Source: Ascoidea asiatica (Eukaryota; Ascomycota; Saccharomycetes; Ascoideales; Ascoideaceae). Taken from it: 64,000 nucleotides of DNA. The DNA is taken from the NCBI GenBank assembly GCA_001600695.1, contig BCKQ01000010.1, positions 316,642-380,641 on the forward strand, written 5' to 3'. Made by a program: the position numbers and the translations under genes. A model generated the notes under the pieces. The model was given only the letters and a program-made list of their open reading frames with translations, was not told the origin of the DNA and did no database searches. Shown here one piece after another: positions 42,946 to 54,546 of the stretch. Position 1 is the stretch's first letter, and every line of letters begins with the position of its first letter.

Positions 42946-44150
42946 ATTCTTAACAGTTATTTTTTTAGTATTAGGTAATGAGCTTGACCTTTAATAGCGG
43001 AACAGTAGTTTGTTTTAATTATTTCTAATAGTTAATAATATTCCTCATAAAATTATTATTATTATTATAAAAAATGATATATCGTAATATAATAATAATA
43101 TATGATATATTTTAATATTTAACTACAAATTATTTTATATAAACAGATAGATATATAATATATGATTATGTTTATTCAATAATAATTAATTAATCAATAT
43201 CAATTGAATTTATATCGATCAAATTTGTAAATTTATATTGAAAAAAATCAAATTGTAATTTAAATGGTATCTTATAATTAATAGATGAAATAATAAATTA
43301 AATACGGGTTTTGATTTAAAATTCTACAAGAAATGAATACTATTTAATTGATAAAAATTGAATTGATATAATTATTTTATGATTCTCTAATTCTTGAGAT
43401 CTTCACTTGTTTAACTTCTTGAGACTTATATATAAAATAGATAATTGAAGAAATAAATAAATAAACAGAGCAAAACAAAGGAAGAAAGAAACTAATACTA
43501 ATGTTCTAATCTTATTATTGTTATTGTTATTGCTGAATGATTAAAGAAATTATTAAAATAAATAATAAATAAATAAGTAAAAAGTAAAGACATTTCTCAA
43601 TTTATACTGCTTCAATGACAAAATTTAATTTAAAAGCAAAAAGGAAAACAAAATTTGAGCTTCAATGTCGGAAACATTCAATCCTAAGAGCAAACCATAC
43701 TGGCACGTGATTTAAATCCGGCTAAAGAGCTCGATGGGTAAAATGGGTTGAAGTCACGAGGAAACTTTCTCAGCGGGAATCAGAAAAGGAAATAAAACTA
43801 AAAATGAAACCAAACGAACATCAAAGTAAAACGACCATGAATGAAAAAACAATCAGCAAACGAAGACGAACAAGCGCAGAAGCAAAATGAGCGATGGCGT
43901 CGTGCGATACACTAGGATTTTGCGGGCCACTTTTCAATTTGTACCGCAGAATACTGCTTGCACTCTAGTACTGGGTATTTATCTACTTGGGGAGCTTGTT
44001 AAAGTAGGCCCGTGTAACAAGGCCTGACTATGAAAGAGAAAGTCTAGTCATGTGCTAAAATCACATCCAAACACCACTAACAATTATACGTATCACGTGC
44101 GNTGTTTACTTTTTTAATGAGAATGTTTGACGATGGAAATTTGAATTTTT

Positions 44151-44354
44151 TTATTCATTACTGGAATTTTGTCTTTTGTTTCTCAACTCTTCGTCAACAA
44201 CGTATTCACCAGAACCATCAGAATCGTCAGAATCGTCAGAGCCGGCAAAAAAACACTTTAGGAAGATATCAAATTGACCTCTAAAACACACCAAGAGGAC
44301 ACCGCACGCTCCGCTGACACCGTATGCAGCACCGGAAACACTGAAATTGCATCC
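44151..44354 (-). other. Open frame of 67 codons, candidate last exon
   Basis: No ATG in the frame, but TTTCAG at 44346-44341 could be a splice acceptor. The translation reads well: a small hydrophobic part (GAAYGVSGACGVLLVCF), then an acidic-to-basic tail (GSDDSDDSDGSGEYVVDEEL, then RNKRQ) and a stop. No upstream exon with GTATGT or GTAAGT was found. The acidic part comes from the 9-bp repeat, which is open in several frames, so chance is possible. Confidence 0.2.
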
Positions 44355-44448
44355 TTATACTGGATGTGATCTCCGGCTTGTTTNTTTACCGTAGAGCGGT
44401 TAGCGCGTTTTAACGCAGTGTTCATTTACACCACTGCCACATTCCTAA

Positions 44449-44691
44449 ATCAGAATAGCACAGCATTGCGCCACATACACTATTTGCCGCAATGATAAGT
44501 TTCAACTTCCCGTGATTGCAGTCTACTTCCTGATTCTGATGCTGCCTGTGGTGTATGTGGCGGTGAGGTATCTGGCCAGGCCTTTATATCTACCAGCAGT
44601 AACAGTAACGCTAACATTTATTAACGTTACTGCCCGTGCTGATTTTGATCGTGGATTGATCGAGTGGATCTTTTGTATGCAACGTACGTAA
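44449..44691 (+). other. Open frame of 80 codons with membrane-like segment
   Basis: Open from a TAA at 44446 to a TAA at 44689. It holds a hydrophobic stretch (VYFLILMLPVVYVAVRYLA). It uses CTG four times within 20 codons, while CTG is almost absent from the genes around. There is no ATG near its beginning. Either it is not expressed, or it is older foreign DNA. Confidence 0.15.
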
Positions 44692-45266
44692 ACACGCTAA
44701 AGCTACTTAACTAGCGTAGCACTGAGTATTTTTATTCTTAACTACTGTAACTGTACTTCAGACTCACTCAAATCCATTAAATAAACCAGCTTACGATTAT
44801 TATTGAATTAGAACAACTTTTTGACTATTGATGTGATAAATGATAATAAAATAATCACTTTCTTCATTAAATTATTATTATCATGTTATTTATTATTGCA
44901 AAATAATCAAAGAATAATCAAAGAATAATCAAAGAATATTCACGAAATAGTTACAAAATAGTAATTTCAACCAGTTTATTTTTCTGATAAGGTCTTCAAC
45001 ACAAGATCTCCTACTCTCTGTCAGCAGAATAATAAGAATTCTTAGAATTATTATTGCATTATCACTTCTATAGCCAAATAAAGCCAGCTAACTTTACAAT
45101 CAGTTACAAATAATTTATCCATCAATCACAATATAAAGTTATCATCTGTATTATAATCTATTTAAACATNCAGTATTTATAAATATATATGATTATAAAA
45201 TATTTATAATCAAAAACTTATTTATTTAAAAAAAAAAAAAAGTTTATTCATAATTTTTATTAGAAT

Positions 45267-45910
45267 ATGATGTCTGTAGAACAACCAAATTCTCCTATAT
45301 CTTTAAATAATCATCAACAAGATGCTTTTTTTCAATCTTTGAATAATTTTAATTCAAATACTAATACAACTAGTAATAATAATTCACCTAATAGCAATAT
45401 TAATACAAATAATACTAACAATACTAACAACAATAGCCCTTCGATGTCTAATTTGATATCTAATTCTAATTCTCAATTAGATACAAATTCAATCTCAAAT
45501 ATTTCTTCAATATCTCCAATAACTTCAATATCTTCAATATCTTCCCTTTCATCAATTTCTTCCTTATCTTCAATGCCTTCCATTCCATTACCAATTCCAT
45601 CATCAATGTCATCTTCAATTCCCATTTCAATTCCAATGAATTCAAATAATATAAATAATAATACGAACAATAATAATAATAATAATAATCTTAATAAATC
45701 TTCTTCAATTCTAAAATTAAAAGGTAGGAAAAGATCTTCTTCAAAATCAAGGAAAAATTATAATTCAACACAAACTTCTTTATTAGCTTCCTCTCCTTTA
45801 ATAACTTCAAGTTCTTCAAATCCTCCTATCCCATCAATGCCTTCAATTCCCTCAATTCCAATATCTACCCATTCTTCAATTCCATCTCATAATAATATAA
45901 TTAATACAAC

Positions 45911-46005
<95 letters not shown>

Positions 46006-49000
46006 TCAATAATATCAATAATATCAACAATATCACTAGTAGTAATAGTATTAATAGTATCTCAGACTCAAGTAATAATTCAAGTTCTATTTCAAATTCA
46101 AATTCAATTCCAAATTCAAGTTCTAATTCAAACTCAGCTTCTAACTCAAGCTCAAATTCAAACTCAAATTCTTTATTATTTTCATCTTTATTATCTCCAA
46201 TAAATGATTTAAAAACTTTATCAAGAAATCAATATCAATATAATATAGTCTTAACTTCTTTAAATGATTCTTTTGAGAAAAAATCTTTAATGATACCTTT
46301 TTATCCTGATGCTTTAAAATTAGGTAGACCTGCAGGTACAAAATTAAAACCAAGTCAAACCAATGGTTATTTTGATTCAAGAGTACTTTCAAGAAATCAT
46401 GCTCAAATTTATGTTGAAAAATCTTCNGGAAAAATATTTTTAAAAGATTTAGGTTCTTCAAATGGTACTTTTGTTAATCAAAATAAAATTTCAACTGATC
46501 ATAATTTATCTCCATGTGAAATTAAAGTTGATGATCAAATTGATTTAGGGTTTGATATTGAAACTCATTTAAATCATAGAAAAATCAGTGCTAAAGTTGA
46601 ATCAATTAATTTAGTTCCATTAATTTCAAATTCTGAAAATTTAAACTCAAATATTATTTTACCAAATAATAACAACAATAATAATAATATTATAAATACT
46701 AATGATAATAATATTAACAATAATAACAATATTAACAATTATAACAATAACAATATTACTAATAATAATAACCTGAATTTAAATATCAATAATAGTTTGA
46801 ATATAAATAAACCGTTAATTAATAAAGATCCAACTCCAACTGAAGAGTTTGAAAAATCAATTCTAAATAATGCTTTTGATTCTGCTTTATTTGGCGATAT
46901 ATTACCAAGTTATGAAGAAAATGCAATAAATTTCAAAAATGAATTAATGACAGGGCTTTCAATCAATTCGAATCTTTCAACTTCTTCAAATTTAGAAATT
47001 CAAATTAGAACTTTAATTAATGAAATTCATCTTGTTAGAGTCTCGAATTTAAAATTAAAATCAATTGATAATTTCTTAAAATTATATAATAAAAATTTAA
47101 TCAATTTTCAAAAGAAAAAGGATGAAATAAACAATAAAAATCTAAAAAATACTGAAAATAAGATTTTTAAAAAAATTGAGCAGAATTTAAATGATACTTA
47201 TCAAGAAAAATTTTTGAAATTATCAAAAGATAAAGATACTATAATAAACTCATTGAAAAGAAAATTAAATGATGATAGAAATTTAATTGTGAGATTAAAT
47301 GAAAGAATTTCTCATTCAAGTAAAATGTATGATAACTTATATGAAGATTATCAACAAAAAATTATTGATTTAAATGATCATCAAAATTTATTAAATAATT
47401 ACAATAACTTAAAGAAGAATTTTGAATCTTTAAAAATTGAAAATCAACAAAAAGATTTAGAATTAAAAAAAGCAAAAATAATTGAAAAAAAATTAATTAA
47501 TGAAGCAAAAATTTTCAATGAAACTAAAAAAAAAAATATTGAAATGGNGAAAAATATTATACTTGAGACTGATCATTCCGATAAAAATACTTCNGATATT
47601 ATGTCAAGTCCTCTTTCCTTTGATTTAAAATCAAGTCCTGATTTAAGTACTAATGAAAATATTTTAAATGATCCACTTGTTATAAATACTTTAAATAATA
47701 AAGAGAGTGATGAAGATGAATTCCAATGGAGTACTAATAATGATACAACTGATAATAATTTAAGCTTATCACCTAAAGATAGTGATTTGTTATTAGATAA
47801 AGAAAAATTGTTATCTACAAATATCGAAATATATCCAAGTTCAGATTCAGATTCAATACTTTCAAATGATTCTCAAGAATCATATCCTGAATGTAATTTA
47901 GATGATGATTTACCGCCTCATAATACTATTGGGATAGATGAAATTGCAAGATCTTTGGATTCAAAAAAAACTTTAGTAAATTCAACTTTCAATCCAAATG
48001 ATAATATTTTGAAAATAATTGAAGATTCTAATACTAGTGAAGATGATGATATTGAAAATTCTATTAATAATCATGATTATATCAAACTAGATAATAGTGA
48101 AGAAGAAAACAATGAAAAAAATAATANTGATGATGATGATCATAGCTTTAATCATAATTTTAAAAAACTTGATAATAATAAAAATAATTTTGGAATAGAA
48201 AAGAGATTGAATCATAAACGTAATATTTCTAATGATAGTTCAAATTTAAATGGTAATGGTGAGTATGAAGGTGGGTATAATCTAGGTTATAATAGACCTC
48301 TTAGGCCTCCAGTGCCTGCAATTTTATTACGAAAAGGTTTCCAAACAAACAAAAATAAAGAATTGGGGCCGACATCGCCATCTGTTAATTCAGGTGGTAA
48401 CAGACAATTAATTAAACAAAATATGAATAATTCGGAACATTTTCGGCTTCTAAATATTGAATTAAAAGAAAAGCTATTAGAAGAAAATGAAAATACAGAT
48501 AAATTAAAATTTAAATTATTACAATTAGAAAATAGTTATGATAATTTGAGTAAAAATTTTAATGATGTTAGTTTAAGTAATAAAAAACTCCAGGGAGAAA
48601 TTCAAGAAAAAAAATTAATTATAGAAAATTTAAAAATGAAATTGAATGAAAATAAAGTAGAGATGAAAATATTATTTGAAAATCAAAAAGAAGAAAAATC
48701 GAAAATTCATGAAAAAGAAGAGGAATTAAAGAAAGAATTATTGAATAGTATTGAAAATCAAGATAAAATCATAAATGAAAGAGTTGAAAAATTATTGGCT
48801 CAAAGAGTAGAAGAAGCTATCGAAGAATTTCAAAAACAGCAAAACATTTCAGAAGGTCATACCACTAGTGACAGTGATCAGAGTATTGAAAAATATGTTA
48901 AAGAATCAAATGACGATTTAGATGATCTGTACTTAATTGAACAAGAACAGGNAGATTTAGAAGAACATGAAGAGGAAGAAGAAGAAGATGTATCAGTAAA

Positions 49001-49685
49001 AGAAAAAGGTAAAGATGAAGATTATGATTCTAGCCCTCCCCAAAGTAGTATTCCTTTAAGTAGAATTATGTCAGGATCATCTGTTCTTTCACAAGATCCA
49101 TCATCTACTTTAGCTGCGGTTGGAAATGGAATAACAGCATCATCTTATTCTCTCTTCAATAATATAAAAAATAATATATTTAAATTGAATATAAACAATA
49201 TAGAATCCCCAATAGAAAAAGAAAATGGAAATAATAATGAGCACAATACAGATAGTAATAAATCCCTTAAAAATGAAGAAAAAAATCTTTCCATTGAATC
49301 CGAAGGAAGTGAAAATGAAGATTCTGACTTAGATGATGAAGCAGATGATGAAGTTGAAGATTACGAGAACANAACTGAAAAGCAAAAGGAAAAAGAAGCA
49401 TCATTTGAAATTTCTTTACTCAGAAAGAGAAATAGAAAAAAGGAGGCTAATCCTAAATCCAAATCTAAAACAGATTCTGATTCTAGTGCTAATTCAAAAG
49501 AATTAATTGACCTTCATGCTAATGAAGCTGTTCTATTTGAAAATTTAAAAAGAAGTATCAGTAACGGAATCTTAAGTAAAATTCCAGATTCAATGAAAAG
49601 GAAAGAAGAAATGAAATATATTAGTATAGTAGGTGTTACAATTGTAAGTGTGTTTATTCTTTTGCTCGGAAAAGCAGATAGATAA
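45267..49685 (+). CDS. VPS64: FHA-domain, tail-anchored protein of the Far9 (Vps64)/Far10 type
   Basis: A 1472-residue protein. The first 320 residues are Ser/Asn/Ile low complexity. An FHA phosphothreonine-binding domain covers about 326-450, with LGRPAGTK, the hallmark [10 protein letters not shown], and [11 protein letters not shown]. Coiled coils lie at about 593-760 and 1060-1192. Between and after them are acidic stretches. The final segment, [18 protein letters not shown], is a C-terminal membrane anchor. This is the plan of Far9/Vps64 and Far10 and of animal SLMAP, the STRIPAK subunit anchored to the ER or nuclear envelope, which acts in pheromone arrest and TORC2 signalling. Two ATGs open the gene (45267, 45270). 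The two paralogues cannot be told apart. The sequence after the stop continues coding-like in another frame. Confidence 0.88.
45912..46004 (+). repeat. AAC/AAT run coding 31 Asn
   Basis: A pure Asn-codon run, AAC first and then AAT, followed by ATCAAT units. It lies in the low-complexity N-terminus of the FHA protein. Confidence 0.92.
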
Positions 49686-50364
49686 ATAAAAAGGAATTAA
49701 TTAACCTTTATAATAATAATCATAATAATAATCATGGTAATATTAATAATACAAATGAAAAAAATAATAAGTCTAATTTATCAAGAGACTGGATAAAATC
49801 ATGGTAGATCAGTATGTTGATAATTTCTAAATTTTAGTGCTGTTTTGTTTGTTGAATAATTTTTTTTTAATTTGTTTCTAATTCTGTTTTTCATTTCATT
49901 TTTAAATTTACTTCTAACGTTACATTATATCATTTTTCATAAGTTTATGTTATATTTTATTTTTTTTCATCTTTTTAAATACAGTTTGTAATAATTTTTT
50001 CTCCTGAATTCTTTTCTTGGGCAAATTGATTCATTCACCTTCGTTTATTTTATCTTTTTGCCGATAGCCGATATTTATTTTCTCTTAACANACCCCAAGT
50101 AATAGTCACGTGTTATTAACGTGGTCTAGGACTGTGGACCCCTTCATGACGTGTTTTGATTTGAATCCGTTTTTGATCTGAAGCAAAAGAAGTAAAAGAA
50201 CATCAAGAAGAAAAAGAAAACAAAGGAAATAAATGATGGGGTTGGTGGAATTGATGACATTTGCATCACTTATAATTGTTTAAAGGAACAAGGAAGAATA
50301 AAAAGAAGCTGTTTAGAAAGAGAGCTAGGTTATACCATTTCTTTCTATTCAATTCTCACTGAAG
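49686..50364. promoter_or_regulatory. SEC10 promoter and FAR9/10 3' region
   Basis: 679 bp. The first 120 bp read as a second-frame extension of the FHA gene (49682-49807). TAACGTTA lies at 49915-49922 and GTCACGTGT at about 50105-50113, 252 bp upstream of SEC10. The rest is T-rich then A-rich. No gene seen. Confidence 0.45.
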
Positions 50365-53300
50365 ATGAATATTTATGAATTGGACCCAAAGATCAAAAAG
50401 TTATTGAATCCTGATAATTTTTTAGGAGATTTAACTGTACCTGAATTTATCGAGGAAATAACGAAAGATAATGATAACTCCTTACGGAATGATCAAGAAA
50501 ATAATGTTGATGAGGATCAGCAGAAGTTTGATCCTAAGCCGTTTATTAGAACTTTTGAAAGTACTTTGAAAGAATTAAAACAATTAAATAATGAAATTAA
50601 TAAAAAAAAATTACTTTTAGAAGATAATGTTTCCACTTATGAATTGAAGCATTCCAGGAATATAATTGAATTAAACTCAAAGCTTAATTTGATATTGAAA
50701 ACTTTCGGTCAATTAGATGATAAAATTTTCAGTACTTCAAATCTTATAAATCCCTTAGGTGAAAAATTAAAAAAAATTACACTAATAAGAAATAAAAATC
50801 TTTCAATAAATTTCTTACTTCAATGTTATAATGATTTTTATAATATAGGTTATTCAAAAGATTTGAAATTATTGAAGGATTCAAAAAGTTTCATTGATAA
50901 TAAAAAATGTGCAAAAAATTTATCTAGTTTAATCAAATTAAGTCAAAAAATCAAATCAANTGACATCGAAAAAACTTTAGAAACTCATGAAATAATATTA
51001 AAATTTAATAATGATTTTCAGTCTCTTTTATTAAATGATTTTAAAAACTATTATAAACAGAACGATCTAAATAAAATGAAACAAAATATTAATATTTTAA
51101 CTGAATTCAATAATTCAAGTATTGATATAATTCAAATATTTATAGATGATAATGATTTTTTTAAATTCCTAAATGATAATAAGATCTTAGCTTTAATTAA
51201 AACTGATGAAGATATTGAACAACTAGATGATTCTCCAAGCAATAATGGTGATAAGAATAACAATAATAATAATATAGGTGAAATTAAAATCTTTTGGGAT
51301 GATTTATCAAATCCAAAAATACATAGAATTCTAAATCATCCGATTTTAGCTCAAAGGCTTAATGATATTAAAATTCAACTAATTGATGTTGAATTTAATA
51401 CAATTTTTAAAATTTTTTTAACTTCTTCTTCAAAAAATTTTTTTAAAGTTTTTGAAATTTTTTTAAAAAAACTATATAATAATTATTTGAATAAGTTTAT
51501 TAATTCTTATTTAGATTATTCAAAGAATTTTGGTAATTTATCATTTTTAAGATTACTACATTCGTCATATTTATCAATTAATAGTTTTACTAAAGATCTA
51601 AAGAATTTTTTCTTAAATTCGAGTTCAAACTCTAATTTAAACTCAAAATCAAATTTGGATTTGCCAATTGAATTTGAAGATGATGATAATAATAATAATA
51701 GTATCATCAATATTAATAATAATAATATTGATGAAGATGATGACTATTACAATAATGATAATAATGAAAATCGTTATCATCTAAACTCGTTTAAAGATAT
51801 TTCTGATGATTTAACTAATNTATTAGATTCTTTAACACAAGATATTTTTGTTGATTATTTAAATAATAGAAATAATAAATATTTTGATATTGAGAAAAAA
51901 TCATTAGAAGAAATTATAATGAAATTTACTATGAAGTTTGAAATTAAATATGAAAAAATTATTAAAGAAAAAAGTTTAAGTAATAGACTAAATAATAGTG
52001 AATCTATAAAATTAATCAGTAATAATGATGATAATAATAATAATTTTAGTAATTCAATTTCTGGAATTAATTTATTTGGTAATAAGAATAAAAATGGTAG
52101 TTTAAGATTAGAAAAAAATAGATTAATTCAATTAAGACATTTCATGAAAAATAAATTAGAAAGAAGTAATTCAACAAAAAGTACTTCAAGTTTTTTAAGT
52201 TCAAGTAATAGTATAAGTTTAAAAAACTCAATAATTAATGAAAAATTTGATTTGAATAATCCTGAATTAAATTCGAATAATAATAATGAATTAATAAATA
52301 CTAATGATGAAATTGAAATTAAATTAGAAAATGTAGATGATATTTTGAAAAATGGTATTGAAAGTATTGCAAGAATTTTAGAATTAAAAAGTAATAAAAT
52401 TTCTGAATATTTACTTGAAATTATTAAAGTTATAATATATGGAATTGGTAGCAATTATTTAGATTATGGTATGGAAGTTTCATATTTTCAATTAAAAAAT
52501 CTTGAATATACTAATAGTAGTATAAAATTTATTGATATAAGTCATTTAAAAATAATTAATCAAAGTATTGAAATTTTAAATTACTTAAGTAATTTTATCA
52601 AAAAATTTATTATGCCATTAGTCAATAATTCATCAGAAATCAAAAAAAAAATAATAAATTTAGTTAATGGTTATTTAACCTCGTGTGAAATTTCATTAAA
52701 TCTTATATTGAGAGATACANTTGATATTATAAACAATAAAATTCAATTAATTTTAAATAAACAAAAGAAAAAAGACTTCTTAATCAAACAAGGAAAATTT
52801 AACAATCTTTTTAGTAGCAATGATAGAGATAAAAATAATTTGATAGGTAATAATGATGGTAGAGATAATGACCATAATAATGGTAATGGAAATAGTAAAA
52901 GAAATGATAGTTTAAGTGAAGGAGATACAGAAACTTGTGAAGATATTTCAAAATTAATTAATGATATTTATTTCAATCAAATTCTTAAAGATAAGATTAT
53001 GATATTTGGAGAAGAGAATAATAGTAATAAAAGTAATAAAGAAAGTGATAAAGAAGGATTAAATGGAAATAATATTGAAAATATTATTTCACAAAAAAAT
53101 AAAAACGAAGATAAGGAAAATATTTCCAAAACTAAGAATCTTGAAAATTTTTTAAATGAAATTGGACTAAATTTATTGACATTATTATTAAATCATTATA
53201 AAAAATTTCAAGTTAATTCAGTTGGTGGATTAACTTTAACAAAAGATGTTATAAGATATTTAACAATTATTGAAAATTTTAAAATTTCAGAATTGAATGA

Positions 53301-53472
53301 AAAATATCAAATTTTAAGAGAAGTTGCAAATTTGTTTACTGTTCAATCCGAATATATTAAAAGCTTAATTAATGAAAGTCCATTATTAAGTAATATTAAT
53401 TCCAAAATTTTACTTGAATATATTTCAAAAAGAGCAGATTATGATTATAATTTATTTAGTAATTTACGATAA
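50365..53472 (+). CDS. SEC10: Exocyst subunit Sec10
   Basis: A 1035-residue exocyst subunit, needed to tether secretory vesicles at the plasma membrane. It begins MNIYELDPKIKKLLNPDNFL, then DLTVPEFIEEIT, KPFIRTFESTLKEL and CYNDFYNIG, matching the Sec10 N-terminus. The core shows EFNNSSIDIIQIFIDDNDFF, the family's FNGG-IQ-F motif, and the C-terminal end has HYKKFQVNSVGGLTLTKDVI, LREVANLFTVQ and KILLEYISKRADYDYN. All regions are helical, as expected. Baker's yeast Sec10 has 871 residues; the extra length is Asn/Asp inserts at about 280-310, 420-480 and 830-930. It stops 61 bp before the end of the convergent UPF0390 gene. Confidence 0.96.
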   Translation: MNIYELDPKIKKLLNPDNFLGDLTVPEFIEEITKDNDNSLRNDQENNVDEDQQKFDPKPFIRTFESTLKELKQLNNEINKKKLLLEDNVSTYELKHSRNIIELNSKLNLILKTFGQLDDKIFSTSNLINPLGEKLKKITLIRNKNLSINFLLQCYNDFYNIGYSKDLKLLKDSKSFIDNKKCAKNLSSLIKLSQKIKSXDIEKTLETHEIILKFNNDFQSLLLNDFKNYYKQNDLNKMKQNINILTEFNNSSIDIIQIFIDDNDFFKFLNDNKILALIKTDEDIEQLDDSPSNNGDKNNNNNNIGEIKIFWDDLSNPKIHRILNHPILAQRLNDIKIQLIDVEFNTIFKIFLTSSSKNFFKVFEIFLKKLYNNYLNKFINSYLDYSKNFGNLSFLRLLHSSYLSINSFTKDLKNFFLNSSSNSNLNSKSNLDLPIEFEDDDNNNNSIININNNNIDEDDDYYNNDNNENRYHLNSFKDISDDLTNXLDSLTQDIFVDYLNNRNNKYFDIEKKSLEEIIMKFTMKFEIKYEKIIKEKSLSNRLNNSESIKLISNNDDNNNNFSNSISGINLFGNKNKNGSLRLEKNRLIQLRHFMKNKLERSNSTKSTSSFLSSSNSISLKNSIINEKFDLNNPELNSNNNNELINTNDEIEIKLENVDDILKNGIESIARILELKSNKISEYLLEIIKVIIYGIGSNYLDYGMEVSYFQLKNLEYTNSSIKFIDISHLKIINQSIEILNYLSNFIKKFIMPLVNNSSEIKKKIINLVNGYLTSCEISLNLILRDTXDIINNKIQLILNKQKKKDFLIKQGKFNNLFSSNDRDKNNLIGNNDGRDNDHNNGNGNSKRNDSLSEGDTETCEDISKLINDIYFNQILKDKIMIFGEENNSNKSNKESDKEGLNGNNIENIISQKNKNEDKENISKTKNLENFLNEIGLNLLTLLLNHYKKFQVNSVGGLTLTKDVIRYLTIIENFKISELNEKYQILREVANLFTVQSEYIKSLINESPLLSNINSKILLEYISKRADYDYNLFSNLR

Positions 53473-53533
53473 TAATAACATTAGTAATAGTAATATAGTT
53501 GATCCTATAAAAGAAAATTTAAAATAAGATATA

Positions 53534-53924
53534 TTAGTTTTTTTTGGAAAGTTTATCTTTTTTATCATTTGCTTTTTTCTCAATTTCTCTTCTAGAACCT
53601 TTGATTAATTCTAAATGTCCAACTTTTGAAGCAATATTTCTTTCAACAGTTTTTGTTGAATTTAATAGATTTTTATNTATTTTTTTTAAAGAAGATAAAT
53701 TATGAGTTGCTTCAGTCACTTTTCTAATTTTTCTTGGTTTTAATATTTTTGGTGCTGCTTTTTTTGGATTTTTCCTTTACCCAAAAACATTTTCATTCAT
53801 TAGTTAGTAATTTTATTTTTAGTTTAATTTTTCTAATGAATATTCAAAATAAAAAATTAACATACTGTTTTTTAGTCACTCTTGAAGGACCTTTTGATTT
53901 TAGTTTTAAATTTCCTTGAGCCAT
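53534..53924 (-). CDS. UPF0390-family small basic protein, spliced
   Basis: Exon 1 is 53924-53866 (19 codons plus two bases), the intron is 53865-53775 (91 nt) and exon 2 is 53774-53534. The intron opens GTATGT, has a perfect TACTAAC branch site at 53809-53803, and ends AAAG. The joined product is 99 residues and very Lys-rich. It starts MAQGNLKLKSKGPSR and has KNPKKAAPKILKPRK and ASKVGHLELIKGSRR, the plan of the UPF0390 family (human C19orf53, Leydig cell tumour 10-kDa protein). The MAQG start, a KKxxPKK centre and an LxLxKG tail agree. The function is unknown; the basic charge suggests nucleolar or ribosome-related work. One N falls in exon 2. Convergent with SEC10, divergent from the rhodanese gene. 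Confidence 0.85.
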
Positions 53925-54546
53925 TATGAAATATATATTTATATTTAGGTATCTAAAGTATATTATTTGAATAAAAAACTTTTACAGTAATAACTAATAA
54001 ATCAGTAAATCACTCAAAACATGAAATTTTTCTTATTATTTCAATTTTATGAATCAATAAAAAAAAGCTTTGAATATTAAATTCTATAAACTCAGTCCCA
54101 TGACAAGAAGACCCGCAAACAGGGACTCAAAAATGTTTTGATTATGTAATAATATTTACGGTTTGGTGATTATAAAAAATCCACATGACTTAAGTGCTCC
54201 CGTAAAAGGGGTCTCCGTTAAGTCATGTTGTTTAAAAGATTAACGGCAATTAATGTATCAACCCCTTTTTTTTTATCAGGCCTTTTTTTAATCTGTTTAA
54301 TTTTCTTGAAGTAGAGAGTTTTGAAATCTCAAAATATTCTTTAACATAATTTTTTATTTTCTTTCCAAAAAGAAAATAAAAAATGGGATGATTTTGTAGT
54401 AATAAAATTCAAAAAAAGTAAAAAAATATATTTGAAAGCTATCATATACTAATCATATACATATATTACATATAAAATATCAATCAAATACATACTATTT
54501 CAGACCAAAAGAAATTTATATCGTATCAATTATATCAATTACAAAA
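53925..54546. promoter_or_regulatory. Divergent promoter of the UPF0390 and rhodanese genes
   Basis: 622 bp. Its centre holds the inverted repeat at 54183-54228. The rest is AT-rich, with poly-T at about 54267-54275 and poly-A runs. No other gene seen. Confidence 0.5.
54183..54228. repeat. Perfect inverted repeat, 11-bp arms, 24-base spacer
   Basis: ACATGACTTAA (54183-54193) and TTAAGTCATGT (54218-54228). The spacer is GC-rich, with CCCGTAAAAGGGG. Each arm with its outer base gives CACATGAC or a similar half-site, close to the Cbf1/E-box family. It sits midway between two divergent genes. Confidence 0.95.

Larger units (their letters stand above)
42946..45266. promoter_or_regulatory. Large divergent region between the REF2-like and FAR9/10-type genes
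   Basis: 2.3 kb. The two ends are very AT-rich. The centre (about 43670-44760) is visibly GC-richer, with CACGTG at 43704-43709 and 44094-44099, a 9-bp repeat TCAGAATCG (about 44217-44235), and open frames on both strands listed separately. TAACGTTA lies at 44622-44629, and CACGAAA, an SBF-type site, at 44941-44947. Nothing here matches a known gene or RNA. Confidence 0.45.

Noticed and set aside
44381-44430. GTAGAGCGGTTAGCGC, resembling a tRNA A box
   Set aside because: No matching B box within 100 bases and no cloverleaf.
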